From an uncultured Lachnospiraceae bacterium (lineage in GTDB: Bacteria > Bacillota > Clostridia > Lachnospirales > Lachnospiraceae): a stretch of DNA of 64,000 nt. Below the pieces are notes generated by a model, which saw only the letters and a program-made list of their open reading frames with translations, was not told where the DNA came from and searched no databases. Every line of letters starts with the position of its first letter. Position 1 is the first letter of the stretch. Made by a program: the position numbers and the translations under genes. The DNA is taken from the NCBI GenBank assembly GCA_900319245.1, contig ONNQ01000009.1:26624-90623 (forward strand), written 5' to 3'. Below are positions 16,029-25,196 of the stretch, piece by piece.

Positions 16029-17763
16029 TCAACTCCTGCGCCTTCTCAAGCTTCGCATATGCCCCGTTCAGCGCCATCAGCTCATCGCGCGATCCCTGCT
16101 CCACAATATGCATGCCATCCACAACCGCAATCCGGTCCGCGCCTCGCACCGTGGAGAGGCGATGTGCGATGACGAGGCATGTTTTGCCGGCGCTCAGCAC
16201 GTCCAGGCTGTCCTGGATCTGCTTCTCTGTGACGCTATCGAGGGCAGAAGTCGCCTCGTCCAGGATCAGGATGGGCGGATTCTTGAGGAAGACCCGCGCA
16301 ATGGAGATGCGCTGCTTCTGCCCGCCGGAGAGCACGACGCCGCGCTCACCGACAAAGGTCTCGTAGCCGTCGGGCATCTGCATGATGTCGTCGTGGATTC
16401 TGGCGCGGACAGCCGCCTCCACCACTTCGCGGTCGCTTGCGTCCGGGCGCCCGTAGCGAATGTTCTCCATGACCGTGCCCGCAAACAGGAAGACATCCTG
16501 CTGGATGATGCCGATATTCTTGCGCAGGCTCTCCTGCGTGAGGTCGCGCACATCGTTGCCGTCCACCGTCACACGCCCGCCGCTCACATCGTAAAAGCGG
16601 GGTATCAGGTGGCACATCGTGGTCTTTCCGCCGCCCGATTCGCCGACCAACGCGACCGTCTCACCCGGCGCAATGTGCAGACTCACATGATCGAGCACTT
16701 CCGTTCCATCACCATAAGAAAACGAGACGTCCTCAAAGGCAATGTCGCCTCGCACATCTGTCAAAATCCTGGCATCCGGCGCATCCTTGATCTCCGGCTC
16801 GGTCCGCATCAGCTCCACAAACCGATCAAATCCGGACATACCCTGCGTATAGATCTCCATGAACTGCATCAGCTTGCGGATGGGCGCCGTGAACGTGGAA
16901 ACGTAAAGTGTGAACGTGACGAGGTCAATATAATTCATCTTTTCGCGCATGATCAGGAAGCCGCCCACGGAAATGACGACGACCTGCATGAGGCCAACGG
17001 TGCCTTCGACGCCCGCATTGAATAGGCCCATCGCGCGGTAAAAGGACACCTTACTGGCCTTGAAAGCCTCGTTGGCGACGTCAAACTTCTCGTCCTCCGC
17101 CTCCTCGTTGGCAAACGCCTTGGACGTCCGGATGCCGGAAATGCCGCTCTCGATCGCGGCGTTGATCTCACCGGTGCGCTTCTTCACCTCGCGGTTGGCC
17201 GCCTGCATGTTGGCCCGCTGCCGCATGCCGAACACGACGCAGATCGGCAGCATGATCATGAGCACGAGCGTCAGCACAGGATTGATCGTAAACAGGATCA
17301 CAATTGCACCAACAATCGTCAACGAGCATGTCAAAATATTCTCCGGCCCATGATGTGCCAGCTCCACGATCTCAAACAGGTCGTTGGTCACGCGCGCCAG
17401 CAGCACGCCCGTCCTATTGCGGTCAAAAAAACTGTAGGACAGCTCCTGCATGTGCATGAACACATCTCTTCGCATATCCGCCTCGACCAGCGTTCCCATC
17501 CTGTGTCCAATTACGGTGACAAAATACTGACACACCGCGCGGAGTATATAGGCCACGAACATGATCGCCATGACAGTAAAAAAGGCCCTGTAAAGGCCAT
17601 CCGGCAGAAGACTCCTCATGGACCATCTTGACACATATGGAAAAATCAGGTCCACCAGGGCGATCCCCACAGAAAGTGCCATATCTATGGCGAAGGCTTT
17701 CTTGTGGGGTTTGATGTAAGAGGCGAATATCGCCAGTTTGGAACGTGTGTAATCCTTTTTCAT
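16021..17763 (-). CDS. ABC-type exporter, fused membrane and ATPase domains
   Basis: 580 residues. Residues 1-310 form the six-helix type-1 exporter domain (AFAIDMALSVGIALVDLIFPYVS; LSYSFFDRNRTGVLLARVTND). The nucleotide-binding domain follows: Walker A GESGGGKTT, Q-loop IIQQDVFLF, signature LSGGQKQR, Walker B ILILDEATSALD and switch IAHRLSTV. It would act as a homodimer or with a partner elsewhere; no second half-transporter is adjacent. The substrate is unknown. The start has only a weak ribosome binding site, and a copy of the GGATATGGG hairpin family ends 34 bases upstream of it. Confidence 0.93.
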   Translation of the reverse strand: MKKDYTRSKLAIFASYIKPHKKAFAIDMALSVGIALVDLIFPYVSRWSMRSLLPDGLYRAFFTVMAIMFVAYILRAVCQYFVTVIGHRMGTLVEADMRRDVFMHMQELSYSFFDRNRTGVLLARVTNDLFEIVELAHHGPENILTCSLTIVGAIVILFTINPVLTLVLMIMLPICVVFGMRQRANMQAANREVKKRTGEINAAIESGISGIRTSKAFANEEAEDEKFDVANEAFKASKVSFYRAMGLFNAGVEGTVGLMQVVVISVGGFLIMREKMNYIDLVTFTLYVSTFTAPIRKLMQFMEIYTQGMSGFDRFVELMRTEPEIKDAPDARILTDVRGDIAFEDVSFSYGDGTEVLDHVSLHIAPGETVALVGESGGGKTTMCHLIPRFYDVSGGRVTVDGNDVRDLTQESLRKNIGIIQQDVFLFAGTVMENIRYGRPDASDREVVEAAVRARIHDDIMQMPDGYETFVGERGVVLSGGQKQRISIARVFLKNPPILILDEATSALDSVTEKQIQDSLDVLSAGKTCLVIAHRLSTVRGADRIAVVDGMHIVEQGSRDELMALNGAYAKLEKAQELRN

Positions 17764-17790
17764 AGTATCATCCCAATCGTATTTATGAAA

Positions 17791-17886
17791 AACCTCGGAT
17801 ATGGGATCCTTCAGGGACTCTCACAACTGCACTCTTCGTTGTGAGTGCAGTTGTTGTAGTCGCCCTTCAGGACCCATATCCTTGGT
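17791..17886. repeat. GGATATGGG hairpin element, copy 1
   Basis: Outer arms AACC..GGATATGGGATCC and GGACCCATATCCTTGGTT enclose TTCAGGGACT and AGTCGCCCTTCA, and the centre holds a second stem ACAACTGCACTC / GAGTGCAGTTGT. The centre differs from that of copies 2-4. It lies between the MoxR and ABC genes, upstream of the latter. Confidence 0.8.
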
Positions 17887-17920
17887 TATGTTCTAAATGA
17901 ATCATAGGGTCGCCCTTTGA

Positions 17921-18895
17921 TCACGAGAACTGTTCTGTCGGCACCGCCACGGTTCGTACGATGTCTTCCATCACGACGCGCTGTCCTGCCGTGCGTCCGA
18001 TGTGCCGCGTGAGCACCAGGCGGTGCGCGCAGACCGGAACCGCCAGGCGCGTGATGTCTTCCGGCACGACGTAGGAGCGTCCCTCCAGGAAGGCCAGACT
18101 CTGTGAGGCGTGAAGAAGCGCCAGCGTACCGCGTGGGCTGACCCCAGCTTCTACGTCCGGCCTCTCTCTGGTGGTTTTGACCAGGTCTGCGATATAGCGG
18201 ATCAAATCCTCTGACACCTGCACCTGGCTGGCCTCCCTGCGCGCCAGCGCAATGGTCTGCGCGTCTGCAACTGCAGAAATGTCGTTCTCCCATCCGCCAG
18301 AAACTATCCTCTTCAGCGACCTCTCCATGATGCGGCACTCATTCTCTTCATCCGGCAGCCCAATCGACAGCTTCATAAGAAAGCGGTCCATCTGCGCCTC
18401 GGGCAAAGGAAAGGTTCCACCGGTCTCGATGGGATTCTGAGTCGCGATGACAAAAAATGGCGCCGGCAGCTGCCTTGTCACACCATCCGTGGTTACCTGC
18501 TTTTCCTCCATGCACTCCAGAAGACCCGCCTGGGTCCTGGGCGTCGCACGGTTAATCTCGTCCGCCAGGAGAATATTGGTGAAGATCGGCCCGGGCTTGA
18601 AGGTAAATTCTCCACTGGCCTGATTATAGACCGAAAGTCCCGTCATGTCCGTGGGCAGAAGGTCCGGTGTGAACTGAATTCGCTGGTAACGGACGTCCAA
18701 TGATTTGGCGAGCGTCCTGGCCAGCGTCGTCTTGCCCGTACCCGGCAGATCTTCCAGCAGCACATGTCCGCCGGTGATCAGTGCCGTCATGAGCAGCCTC
18801 GTCACATTTTCACACCCGACCATGACTTTTGCAATATTTTTTTCGATTTCCAACACCTGATTTCGCACAGAAGTGCCGTTATTTACGTTTTCCAT
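17921..18895 (-). CDS. MoxR family AAA+ ATPase
   Basis: 324 residues from ATG at 18895, preceded by GGAAGGAACAGGG. Motifs are Walker A EDLPGTGKTTLA (about 49-60), the MoxR signature QFTPDLLPTDMTGLSVYN, Walker B NILLADEINRATPRTQAGLLECMEE, sensor 1 FFVIATQNPIETGGTFPLPEAQMDRF, and the lid GVSPRGTLALLHASQ. MoxR ATPases work as chaperones with DUF58/VWA proteins. It is the last gene of an operon with DUF58 and a membrane protein. The function of such clusters in Clostridia is not settled; transglutaminase partners often present elsewhere are missing here. Confidence 0.93.
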   Translation of the reverse strand: MENVNNGTSVRNQVLEIEKNIAKVMVGCENVTRLLMTALITGGHVLLEDLPGTGKTTLARTLAKSLDVRYQRIQFTPDLLPTDMTGLSVYNQASGEFTFKPGPIFTNILLADEINRATPRTQAGLLECMEEKQVTTDGVTRQLPAPFFVIATQNPIETGGTFPLPEAQMDRFLMKLSIGLPDEENECRIMERSLKRIVSGGWENDISAVADAQTIALARREASQVQVSEDLIRYIADLVKTTRERPDVEAGVSPRGTLALLHASQSLAFLEGRSYVVPEDITRLAVPVCAHRLVLTRHIGRTAGQRVVMEDIVRTVAVPTEQFS

Positions 18896-18954
18896 CCCTG
18901 TTCCTTCCACCGTCGAGTGTATCGACAACTGTACCGCTCCGCGAACCTTCCGTT

Positions 18955-18993
18955 AAAGCGGTCATTCGCAATCCGCTTCACTGCCAGCTCATG
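18955..18993. repeat. Inter-gene repeat of the MoxR operon, copy A
   Basis: AAAGCGGTCATTCGCAATCC (18955-18974) and the following bases to CTCATG match 20350-20388 at about 80%. Each copy lies in the gap between two consecutive operon genes and contains a small GCGA/TCGC-type dyad. Confidence 0.55.
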
Positions 18994-19010
18994 AACCGCG
19001 TTCCCGCCAT

Positions 19011-20324
19011 TTACAACAGCTTCCGCTTCTCCATCTCCTGCCGGCGCCGCTCCTCTTCACTTCTGCGCCGCACCAGCTCCCGCATCCGGGCCAGATCCTG
19101 CCGCTTGACCAGCTCCGGCGCAAACCTCGCCTTCTCATAGAGCTGGTGGATCTCCCGCCACTCTTCCTCCCGAGAGGCCTCACCTGCCACCGCGTACTCG
19201 ATCTGAGTGGGCGTGTATGCCTCCGAAAGCTCCTTAGCCCCCGGATGCAAGCGGATCAGGGAGATATAGGCCCGCCGGATCCCCGCTGCCGGCCCCAGCC
19301 CCGCCAGAATGGGAAACCGACTCGCCGCCGGGCGCTTGGAGCGCCGCGTTTCTTTGGTGTTTTGGCGCTTACGGGTATCGCCGGTTTCCGGATCCACTGC
19401 CAGAAAACTGTAGTAAAGATTATAGATGCTCCAATAAATCAGATAGAGCACCATCGCCGTGCCCACGATGACGAACACGGTTTCCAACACGATCCAGAAC
19501 GTGTGCAGCCAGGGGAAAAGCGCTTCCGCCGACTCCATGTTAAAGGGTTGCGGTGGAGCTGCCGCGGTGCCTGCCGTGTTGCCGGTCATCCAGCCGACCA
19601 GCAGTGCGATGAGCCAGAGGAATAGTCCGATCACAAATCCGACCGCTGTCAGAAGGGCGTACGGAATCAGGAACACTACCTCCTGTTCCGAGCAGACCGC
19701 CGTAAGGACGAGGCAGAGCACCAGCGCGGCAGCCAGGTACAGGATCAGAAGGCCTGTATTCAGGCGCCGGATCTTCCCGTAGGGGACCCGCGTCCTTTCG
19801 GAGGCCGCCACATAGGTTCTCTCCAGACTTTTTTGATTGTGCCACGCAAGAAACAAAAGGACAAGACCGGTTTCCATGACGAAGGCCAAGGCACGCAGTG
19901 CGGCGATTTCGCCGAAGGTCCCCACCATCCAGATGAGGATCGGCACCGTCAGTCCCATCGGGTGCGGCACGAAGGCCGGCCTCTCCGAAATCCGGCTCTC
20001 GTACATGCTCCAGACCTCGATGAGCCCCAGGACGCCCACCGGAATCCATACCAGGGGCATCACAAGCCGGCCTAGCGCCGCTGTGAGCACGACCATCGTG
20101 AAGCAAAGTATCGTATAGACACGAAAAGAGCGGATCTTGTGCTGGATCCAATCAGCCACCAGTGCAAGAGCCGCCATCAAAAGGCAAACGCCGACCGTCC
20201 CGGCCTGCGGCGCACCGGAGACGATCCCCAGCGCCGCTGCCGATCCTGTCAGCGTCAGCATATTGGTCCCGATTCGGACAACGCGCAGACCTGTGCGCTC
20301 TCCGACGTTACGATGATCTTCCAT
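19011..20324 (-). CDS. Membrane protein of the MoxR-DUF58 operon
   Basis: 437 residues, ATG preceded by AGGGA. About ten hydrophobic helices span residues 20-310 (for example GTVGVCLLMAALALVADWI, YTILCFTMVVLTAALG, VVFLIPYALLTAVGFVIGLFLWLIALLVGW). The C-terminal 125 residues are soluble and strongly basic/acidic, with RAYISLIRLHPGAKELSEAYTPTQIEYAVAGEA and EIHQLYEKARFAPE, the kind of tail found in DUF4129-like proteins of these clusters. It sits between the DUF58 and MoxR genes. No catalytic function is visible. Confidence 0.75.
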   Translation of the reverse strand: MEDHRNVGERTGLRVVRIGTNMLTLTGSAAALGIVSGAPQAGTVGVCLLMAALALVADWIQHKIRSFRVYTILCFTMVVLTAALGRLVMPLVWIPVGVLGLIEVWSMYESRISERPAFVPHPMGLTVPILIWMVGTFGEIAALRALAFVMETGLVLLFLAWHNQKSLERTYVAASERTRVPYGKIRRLNTGLLILYLAAALVLCLVLTAVCSEQEVVFLIPYALLTAVGFVIGLFLWLIALLVGWMTGNTAGTAAAPPQPFNMESAEALFPWLHTFWIVLETVFVIVGTAMVLYLIYWSIYNLYYSFLAVDPETGDTRKRQNTKETRRSKRPAASRFPILAGLGPAAGIRRAYISLIRLHPGAKELSEAYTPTQIEYAVAGEASREEEWREIHQLYEKARFAPELVKRQDLARMRELVRRRSEEERRRQEMEKRKLL

Positions 20325-20349
20325 AAAAGTTCCCTACTATACTGCGGGC

Positions 20350-20388
20350 AAAGCGAGCATTCGCAATCCGCCTTGCTCCCCACTCATG
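20350..20388. repeat. Inter-gene repeat of the MoxR operon, copy B
   Basis: AAAGCGAGCATTCGCAATCC and the bases to CTCATG match 18955-18993 at about 80%. It lies between the DUF58 gene and the membrane protein gene. Confidence 0.55.
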
Positions 20389-20419
20389 CACAGCAGCATT
20401 GCGCCGTACATAGCACCCA

Positions 20420-21562
20420 CTACATCATCACAAAATGAATTCCCTTCGGAACCGGCTTTCGTTCCACCTCCGGATTCGGAATACAGATCCAGAACAGCCC
20501 TCCGCATTGTCTGGACAGCGCCTCCGCTTCCGCAAGAAGCGCGTCGGACTGTCCCGAAGAGATCATGCAGAATGAGATGTCTTCCATAGACCGGGCATCC
20601 ATTCCCATCCTCTCACGTTTGAGCAGTTCACAGAACGGCTGCGGGCTCAGGGGAAGGCTGACTCTGGCCAGCGCCTCTCCGATTGCGCCTATGTGGCGCT
20701 CCGAGCTGCCGGAAGGAATCTCCACCTCACGGCCGGTCACTATGTCTCTTCCGTTGGAGGCCATGCTGACCGGAATGCTTTCCCGCACGCACCGGCCTGC
20801 CAGTGTATAGGCCAACCGGATTCCCTCTTCCAAGAGCTCCTCCCTGTAGCGGATGGAGGGAGGCTCCAGGTCCAAGAGAAAGCGCACATGCTGTCCGCAC
20901 GTGTAGTCCCTTATGTTGACCAGGAGATCTCCGGTCCTCGCGGAGGCCTTCCAGTTGACCGCACCGAGCGGGTCCGCCGGCGTGTACTCCCTGATCCCCC
21001 GGAAGGAAAACGCATCCTGATACAGGCGTCTTCGGGCAATAACCTCGCCTATGATCTGCCGGGACAGGTCGACGACTTCCGCATCCTCCAGCATCCGTGG
21101 ACAGACCAGAAGGGCCGCCGCCTGCTTCGTGGTCATGTAGCGGACGCTATCGGAGAAGAAATCCGGCAGCGTGACGCCCGCCTCTTCAATCAGGTAGTAG
21201 CCTCTCTTGGCCGCCTTTACCGGCTGTCTGCGAGTGATCTCCTCGTGCGCTCCAAGGCCAAAATATTCCGCCACATTCGTTTTGTCCGACACAATTGCGT
21301 TCCGGTCCTCATCGATCACGATCGAGCGGTCCACCTTAAAGGTCAGTGTGAGAACGGGAAGGGGCAGAATTTTGTCATTGGTCACAGTTTCCACCAACGT
21401 CGCGCCGTCGCCTTCCTCCACGTCTCGCTCCTCAAAGCGGAGCTGCACCCGCAGCCCCGCTTTCCAGAACTTTTCATACACCATATTCAGGACAAAATAC
21501 ATGGCCAGAACACTGACCGGAATCCAGACCAGTAACATCGATTCTTTCTTCCATTTGCGCAT
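20420..21562 (-). CDS. DUF58 domain-containing protein
   Basis: 380 residues. One membrane helix near the N-terminus (SMLLVWIPVSVLAMYFVLNMVY), a beta-rich segment, and the DUF58 core: YQDAFSFRGIREYTPADPLGAVNWKASARTGDLLVNI (about 178-215), followed by a VWA-like part (VRFLLDLEPP). DUF58 proteins are the regular partners of MoxR ATPases. It is the first gene of the three-gene operon; the upstream Na/Pi gene on the same strand ends 99 bases before it. The start lacks a strong ribosome binding site, so the N-terminus is less certain. Confidence 0.88.
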   Translation of the reverse strand: MRKWKKESMLLVWIPVSVLAMYFVLNMVYEKFWKAGLRVQLRFEERDVEEGDGATLVETVTNDKILPLPVLTLTFKVDRSIVIDEDRNAIVSDKTNVAEYFGLGAHEEITRRQPVKAAKRGYYLIEEAGVTLPDFFSDSVRYMTTKQAAALLVCPRMLEDAEVVDLSRQIIGEVIARRRLYQDAFSFRGIREYTPADPLGAVNWKASARTGDLLVNIRDYTCGQHVRFLLDLEPPSIRYREELLEEGIRLAYTLAGRCVRESIPVSMASNGRDIVTGREVEIPSGSSERHIGAIGEALARVSLPLSPQPFCELLKRERMGMDARSMEDISFCMISSGQSDALLAEAEALSRQCGGLFWICIPNPEVERKPVPKGIHFVMM

Positions 21563-21661
21563 GCCCGGGGATGCGCCTGCATCCCTTCAGATGTTCACAT
21601 CCAGCACATGTCCGCATCTCGTCACGCATCAATATCCACACGCGCTTTTCACGGTTTTATA

Positions 21662-23410
21662 TCAAGAATTCAGCGCCTCAAACTTATCGGCAAAGAGTTC
21701 CCGGATCGCATCATACTGTTCCTTCGTGGGCGCCTTGGCTTCTGCGTCAGACGCCATCAAAATATGGCTTGCGATACTGTCGCAGCGGTCGATGATCCGC
21801 TCGTAGCCCGCGCACAGATCCGAAAAGACAAAGTTGTTCTCCTGCGCGCACTCGCCGCTGTGCAGCCTTCGCACATTGCGCTTGCTGATCTTTCCATGCA
21901 TGTCGGTGATGATCTCTCTGTAAATCTGCACAGTCTCTGCAAGGCGCGCATTCTGCGTCGTGTAATCATGTACGGTGGCCTCCAGAATCTCCTGGGCCGC
22001 ACTGCCAAAAACGCGCAGATCCTGCTCCGCCTCTTCCGAGAAGCTACGTCCGCTGGCGCGGAAGCCTGTGATGCTGTGCAGCATGTTGGTGATCTTCTCG
22101 GTCATCTCAGCGTAATCATTGACTGCATTGTTGAGGAAGACGAGGTTGCGGGCGTCTGCGTCATGCATCTTCTGTTCGGAAATGCTGATGCAGTACTTGC
22201 GAAGCTGCGCCGCGTAGCGACTTGCCTTGTCGCCGAGAAGCCTTGTCTTTGTCAGCTGTTCCTCGGAATTGTCCCCGATTGAAACGATATAGGCGTCAAA
22301 ATACTCCTGCACCGCGTCAGCCAGCATCGTCGAAGCGGTTCTCACCTGATCAATCGCAAACGCAGGGTTGGAAAGGAAGATCGGGTTGAGAATCGTGAGT
22401 GTATCTGCCTCCTCCTGCTGCTCCGCCTTGTTGTAGGGAAGCACTATGTGAACAAGAGGAATCAAAAATCCGCCAAAGGGCAGGAAGATCGCACTTCCCA
22501 GCAGGTTGATGGCGGTGTGGAAGGCTGCTATGCCGACAGCGCCGGTCTCCGCCTGCAGAAACGGAAAGTGAACGATCATATTGATCAGATAAAACGCCAC
22601 CAGAAACACACTATTTCGAATTAAATTATAGAAAAGGTGGATCAGTGCCGCTCTCTTACCTTTGTTGTTAGACTGCAGGGACGCCAGGATGGCTGTCAGG
22701 CAGGTGCCCAGCTGCGCGCCGCACACGATTGGGATCGCCATTCCAAATGTGACGCCGAGGGACATAGCTAGGGCCTGCAGAATACCGATTGCCGCCGCCG
22801 AACTCTGGATCATCAGCGTACACGCGACGCCTACCAGAACGCCGATCAAGGGATTGGATACGCTCAGCATCATCTTATTAAAGGCAGGCACATCCTGCAG
22901 GGGCGCCACCGAGTTGCTCATCATGTCCATACCAATCATCATGACAGAAAAGCCGATGACGATCGTGCCGATGGATTTCTTCTTGTCATCATTGGCAAAC
23001 ATCAAAAAAACAACGCTGCCGATGGCCAGAAAGGGCGTAAAGGAAGACGGCTTTAGCAGCTGCAGCCAGAAAGAGCCGCCCAGCGAGTTCAAGCTGAGCA
23101 GCCATGCCGTCGCCGTTGTTCCCAGGTTTGCGCCGATCATAACACCCAGCGACTGGGATACTTTCATAATGCCGGAATTGACAAGGCCCACTGTCATAAC
23201 CGTCGTCACGGAGGACTGCACAAAGATGGACAGCGCTGTGCCAAAAGACCACGCTGCCACTCTCTTCTCTGTCAACCTCTCGATCAGGGTGCTCAGCCGG
23301 CCGCCGGCCAGCTGCGTCAGGGTATCACTCATTACATTCATACCAAACATGAAGAGCGCAAGTCCGCTCAACATGCCGGTCACAAGTTCAAAAATCTGTT
23401 GTCCGCTCAT
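21662..23410 (-). CDS. Na/Pi cotransporter family protein with PhoU-like domain
   Basis: 582 residues, ATG preceded by GAGAAGGAAATACACCAT. The membrane half has two inverted repeats with the QSS motifs FVQSSVTTVMTVGLVNSG and LMIQSSAAAIGILQALA, plus GANLGTTATAW and GAQLGTCLTAIL, as in NptA/YjbB. Residues about 345-560 form helical bundles of the PhoU type. These proteins move phosphate with sodium, and the PhoU-like part is thought to control flux. It seems to be an independent transcription unit or the head of the DUF58 operon. Confidence 0.92.
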   Translation of the reverse strand: MSGQQIFELVTGMLSGLALFMFGMNVMSDTLTQLAGGRLSTLIERLTEKRVAAWSFGTALSIFVQSSVTTVMTVGLVNSGIMKVSQSLGVMIGANLGTTATAWLLSLNSLGGSFWLQLLKPSSFTPFLAIGSVVFLMFANDDKKKSIGTIVIGFSVMMIGMDMMSNSVAPLQDVPAFNKMMLSVSNPLIGVLVGVACTLMIQSSAAAIGILQALAMSLGVTFGMAIPIVCGAQLGTCLTAILASLQSNNKGKRAALIHLFYNLIRNSVFLVAFYLINMIVHFPFLQAETGAVGIAAFHTAINLLGSAIFLPFGGFLIPLVHIVLPYNKAEQQEEADTLTILNPIFLSNPAFAIDQVRTASTMLADAVQEYFDAYIVSIGDNSEEQLTKTRLLGDKASRYAAQLRKYCISISEQKMHDADARNLVFLNNAVNDYAEMTEKITNMLHSITGFRASGRSFSEEAEQDLRVFGSAAQEILEATVHDYTTQNARLAETVQIYREIITDMHGKISKRNVRRLHSGECAQENNFVFSDLCAGYERIIDRCDSIASHILMASDAEAKAPTKEQYDAIRELFADKFEALNS

Positions 23411-23644
23411 ATGGTGTATTTCCTTCTCATACTGTCTTTATTACAAAGGATTGTCCTATTTTTTGACCCAACCCAATTTGTACTATCGTATCACAATTCC
23501 ATTTGCATTCGGGCACTGTAACGTATTTTGATCGATTTTATACGCTATGAATCGCCATCTTGTGCATATTCATCATCATGAAATTGGTATATTATATATG
23601 ATTGACCGATAACCAATGCACCCAACAGAAATGGATCATACACA

Positions 23645-24583
23645 ATGGAATACAGTCTCACACTATTAAGCAAATTGTCGTCAATGATGATCATGGCCGC
23701 AGTGGGTTATGCGCTTGTTAAACTCCGCCTGATCAAGGAATCCGACAGCAAAATCCTGACAACGCTCCTGGTCTATGCGCTGCAGCCCTGCCTGATCTTT
23801 CGGAGTATGCAGATTGACCTGACGCCGGAGCGGGCCATGGGATACGCTGCCGCTGTGGTATTCGCTTTCAGCTGCATGTTCACTGCCGCGATTGCCGCAA
23901 ACCTGCTGCGAAAGCCCTTGCGCCTCGATCCCGTGGATATGTGCACGCTCATGTTCGCCAACGTGGGAAATCTCGTGCTCCCGGTGATCGCTATGATGCT
24001 CGGCGACGAAATGACCTTCTACTGTGCGGGTTTCCAGCTTCCCTTCAACCTGTTCGTATGGGTCTACGGCTATATTCTCATGAGCGGCCGCAGCGATATT
24101 CCGGTCCGCAAGATCGTGCTCAATCCCAACCTGATCGCGCTTTTTGCAGGGCTGTTCTTCCTTGTGACCGGTCTCAAGGTGCCAGCTGTGATCGATACGG
24201 CCATGGAAGGCCTTCAAAATATGGTCGCCGGCGCTTCTATGATGCTGGTCGGCGTCGTCATCGCCGGCTGCAATCTCAAAGAGGTCTTTGCCAACAAGAG
24301 GGCCTACTTGATTTCCGCGGGACGGCTCATCGTCATCCCGCTCCTCACGATCCTGCTGCTGTTCGCCACAGGCTTTCTCAACCGCTATCCCCAGTACAGA
24401 CCTGTCCTGATGGTGGTCATGATCGCTGCGGCTGCGCCAGCCGCCAGCTCCGTTATTCAGCTCTCGGTCCTGACAGGACGCGACGCCGCCAAAGCCGGCA
24501 TCTACAACGTCATGTCCACGCTCTTGTGTGTTGTGACGATGCCATTTATTATTTACGTTTATCAGCTGTTCTTTCCCATGTAA
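23645..24583 (+). CDS. AEC family transporter (auxin efflux carrier type)
   Basis: 312 residues, ten hydrophobic helices in two halves. Features are LSSMMIMAAVGYALVKLRLI, KILTTLLVYALQPCLIFRSM, the central NVGNLVLPVIAMMLGDEM, NPNLIALFAGLFFLVTGLKVPAVID, and the C-terminal APAASSVIQLSVLTGRDA. Family members export or import small carboxylates or amino acids; the substrate here is unknown. No neighbour suggests a pathway. The ribosome binding site is weak. The stop codon lies within a 14-bp tandem repeat. Confidence 0.9.
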   Translation: MEYSLTLLSKLSSMMIMAAVGYALVKLRLIKESDSKILTTLLVYALQPCLIFRSMQIDLTPERAMGYAAAVVFAFSCMFTAAIAANLLRKPLRLDPVDMCTLMFANVGNLVLPVIAMMLGDEMTFYCAGFQLPFNLFVWVYGYILMSGRSDIPVRKIVLNPNLIALFAGLFFLVTGLKVPAVIDTAMEGLQNMVAGASMMLVGVVIAGCNLKEVFANKRAYLISAGRLIVIPLLTILLLFATGFLNRYPQYRPVLMVVMIAAAAPAASSVIQLSVLTGRDAAKAGIYNVMSTLLCVVTMPFIIYVYQLFFPM

Positions 24584-24648
24584 AACCTGCGTGGTAAAGC
24601 CTGCACGGTAAAACCTGCATGGTAGGACCTTCGTGGCAGAGCCTGCAT
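24579..24648. repeat. 14-bp tandem repeat, five units, anchored on the AEC stop codon
   Basis: Units start at 24579, 24593, 24607, 24621 and 24635 with consensus GGTAAAACCTGCAT. The first unit contains the TAA stop codon (24581-24583). The units fill most of the gap to the DUF308 gene. Confidence 0.8.
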
Positions 24649-24665
24649 AATTAAATACGCGCGCG

Positions 24666-25196
24666 CTACTGAATATACACGACTTCGGTCTTTCGGAAGG
24701 CAGAAATGATCCTCGCGATGGCGGCGTAACAAAGACCGATACTGTAAATCAGGGTGAGGACGGGCATATTGCTCCAGTGGATGGTACAGGCGGCCGCGAT
24801 ACATATTTTGACAACGCCGGTGAGGGCCTTGAGCTTCCAGGCGCCCCTGTGGGTCCTGGCCTCGCGGGCCCGCAGAAGATCCACCAGGCCCGAGAACGCG
24901 TGCCACCCCACCAGGTACATCATGATCATGACGCCCGGCTCGTCGAGGATGGTCACCGTGAAGGCGCAAAAATCCAATAGAAAGATGCCCAGGAGCAATA
25001 CCGATTTGCCGCCGACCATGCGCCTTGCCATCGTAAAATAGTAGATGAGGAGCTGTGCGCCCATCAAAAAGAGCGCGGCTGCCAGAATGAACGCGACGAT
25101 ATACGTGCCTTCCTCTGGGAACCAGAAAAGGATCGAGCCGGTGATCAGCATGAGAATGCCGGTGACTACCGCACCGACTCGCTGCAGATTATTCAT
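24666..25196 (-). CDS. DUF308/HdeD-like membrane protein
   Basis: 176 residues from ATG at 25196, preceded by GAAAGGAGGCGACC. Six hydrophobic helices in pairs are seen: VGAVVTGILMLITGSILFWF, YIVAFILAAALFLMGAQLLIYYF, SVLLLGIFLLDFCAFTVTIL, VMIMMYLVGWHAFSGLVDLLRA, LTGVVKICIAAACTI, LTLIYSIGLCYAAIARIISAF. This is the DUF308 layout. The start overlaps the stop of the DUF6765 gene by eight bases (coupled translation). Function unknown; relatives are linked to acid stress in enterobacteria, which need not apply. Confidence 0.75.
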   Translation of the reverse strand: MNNLQRVGAVVTGILMLITGSILFWFPEEGTYIVAFILAAALFLMGAQLLIYYFTMARRMVGGKSVLLLGIFLLDFCAFTVTILDEPGVMIMMYLVGWHAFSGLVDLLRAREARTHRGAWKLKALTGVVKICIAAACTIHWSNMPVLTLIYSIGLCYAAIARIISAFRKTEVVYIQ

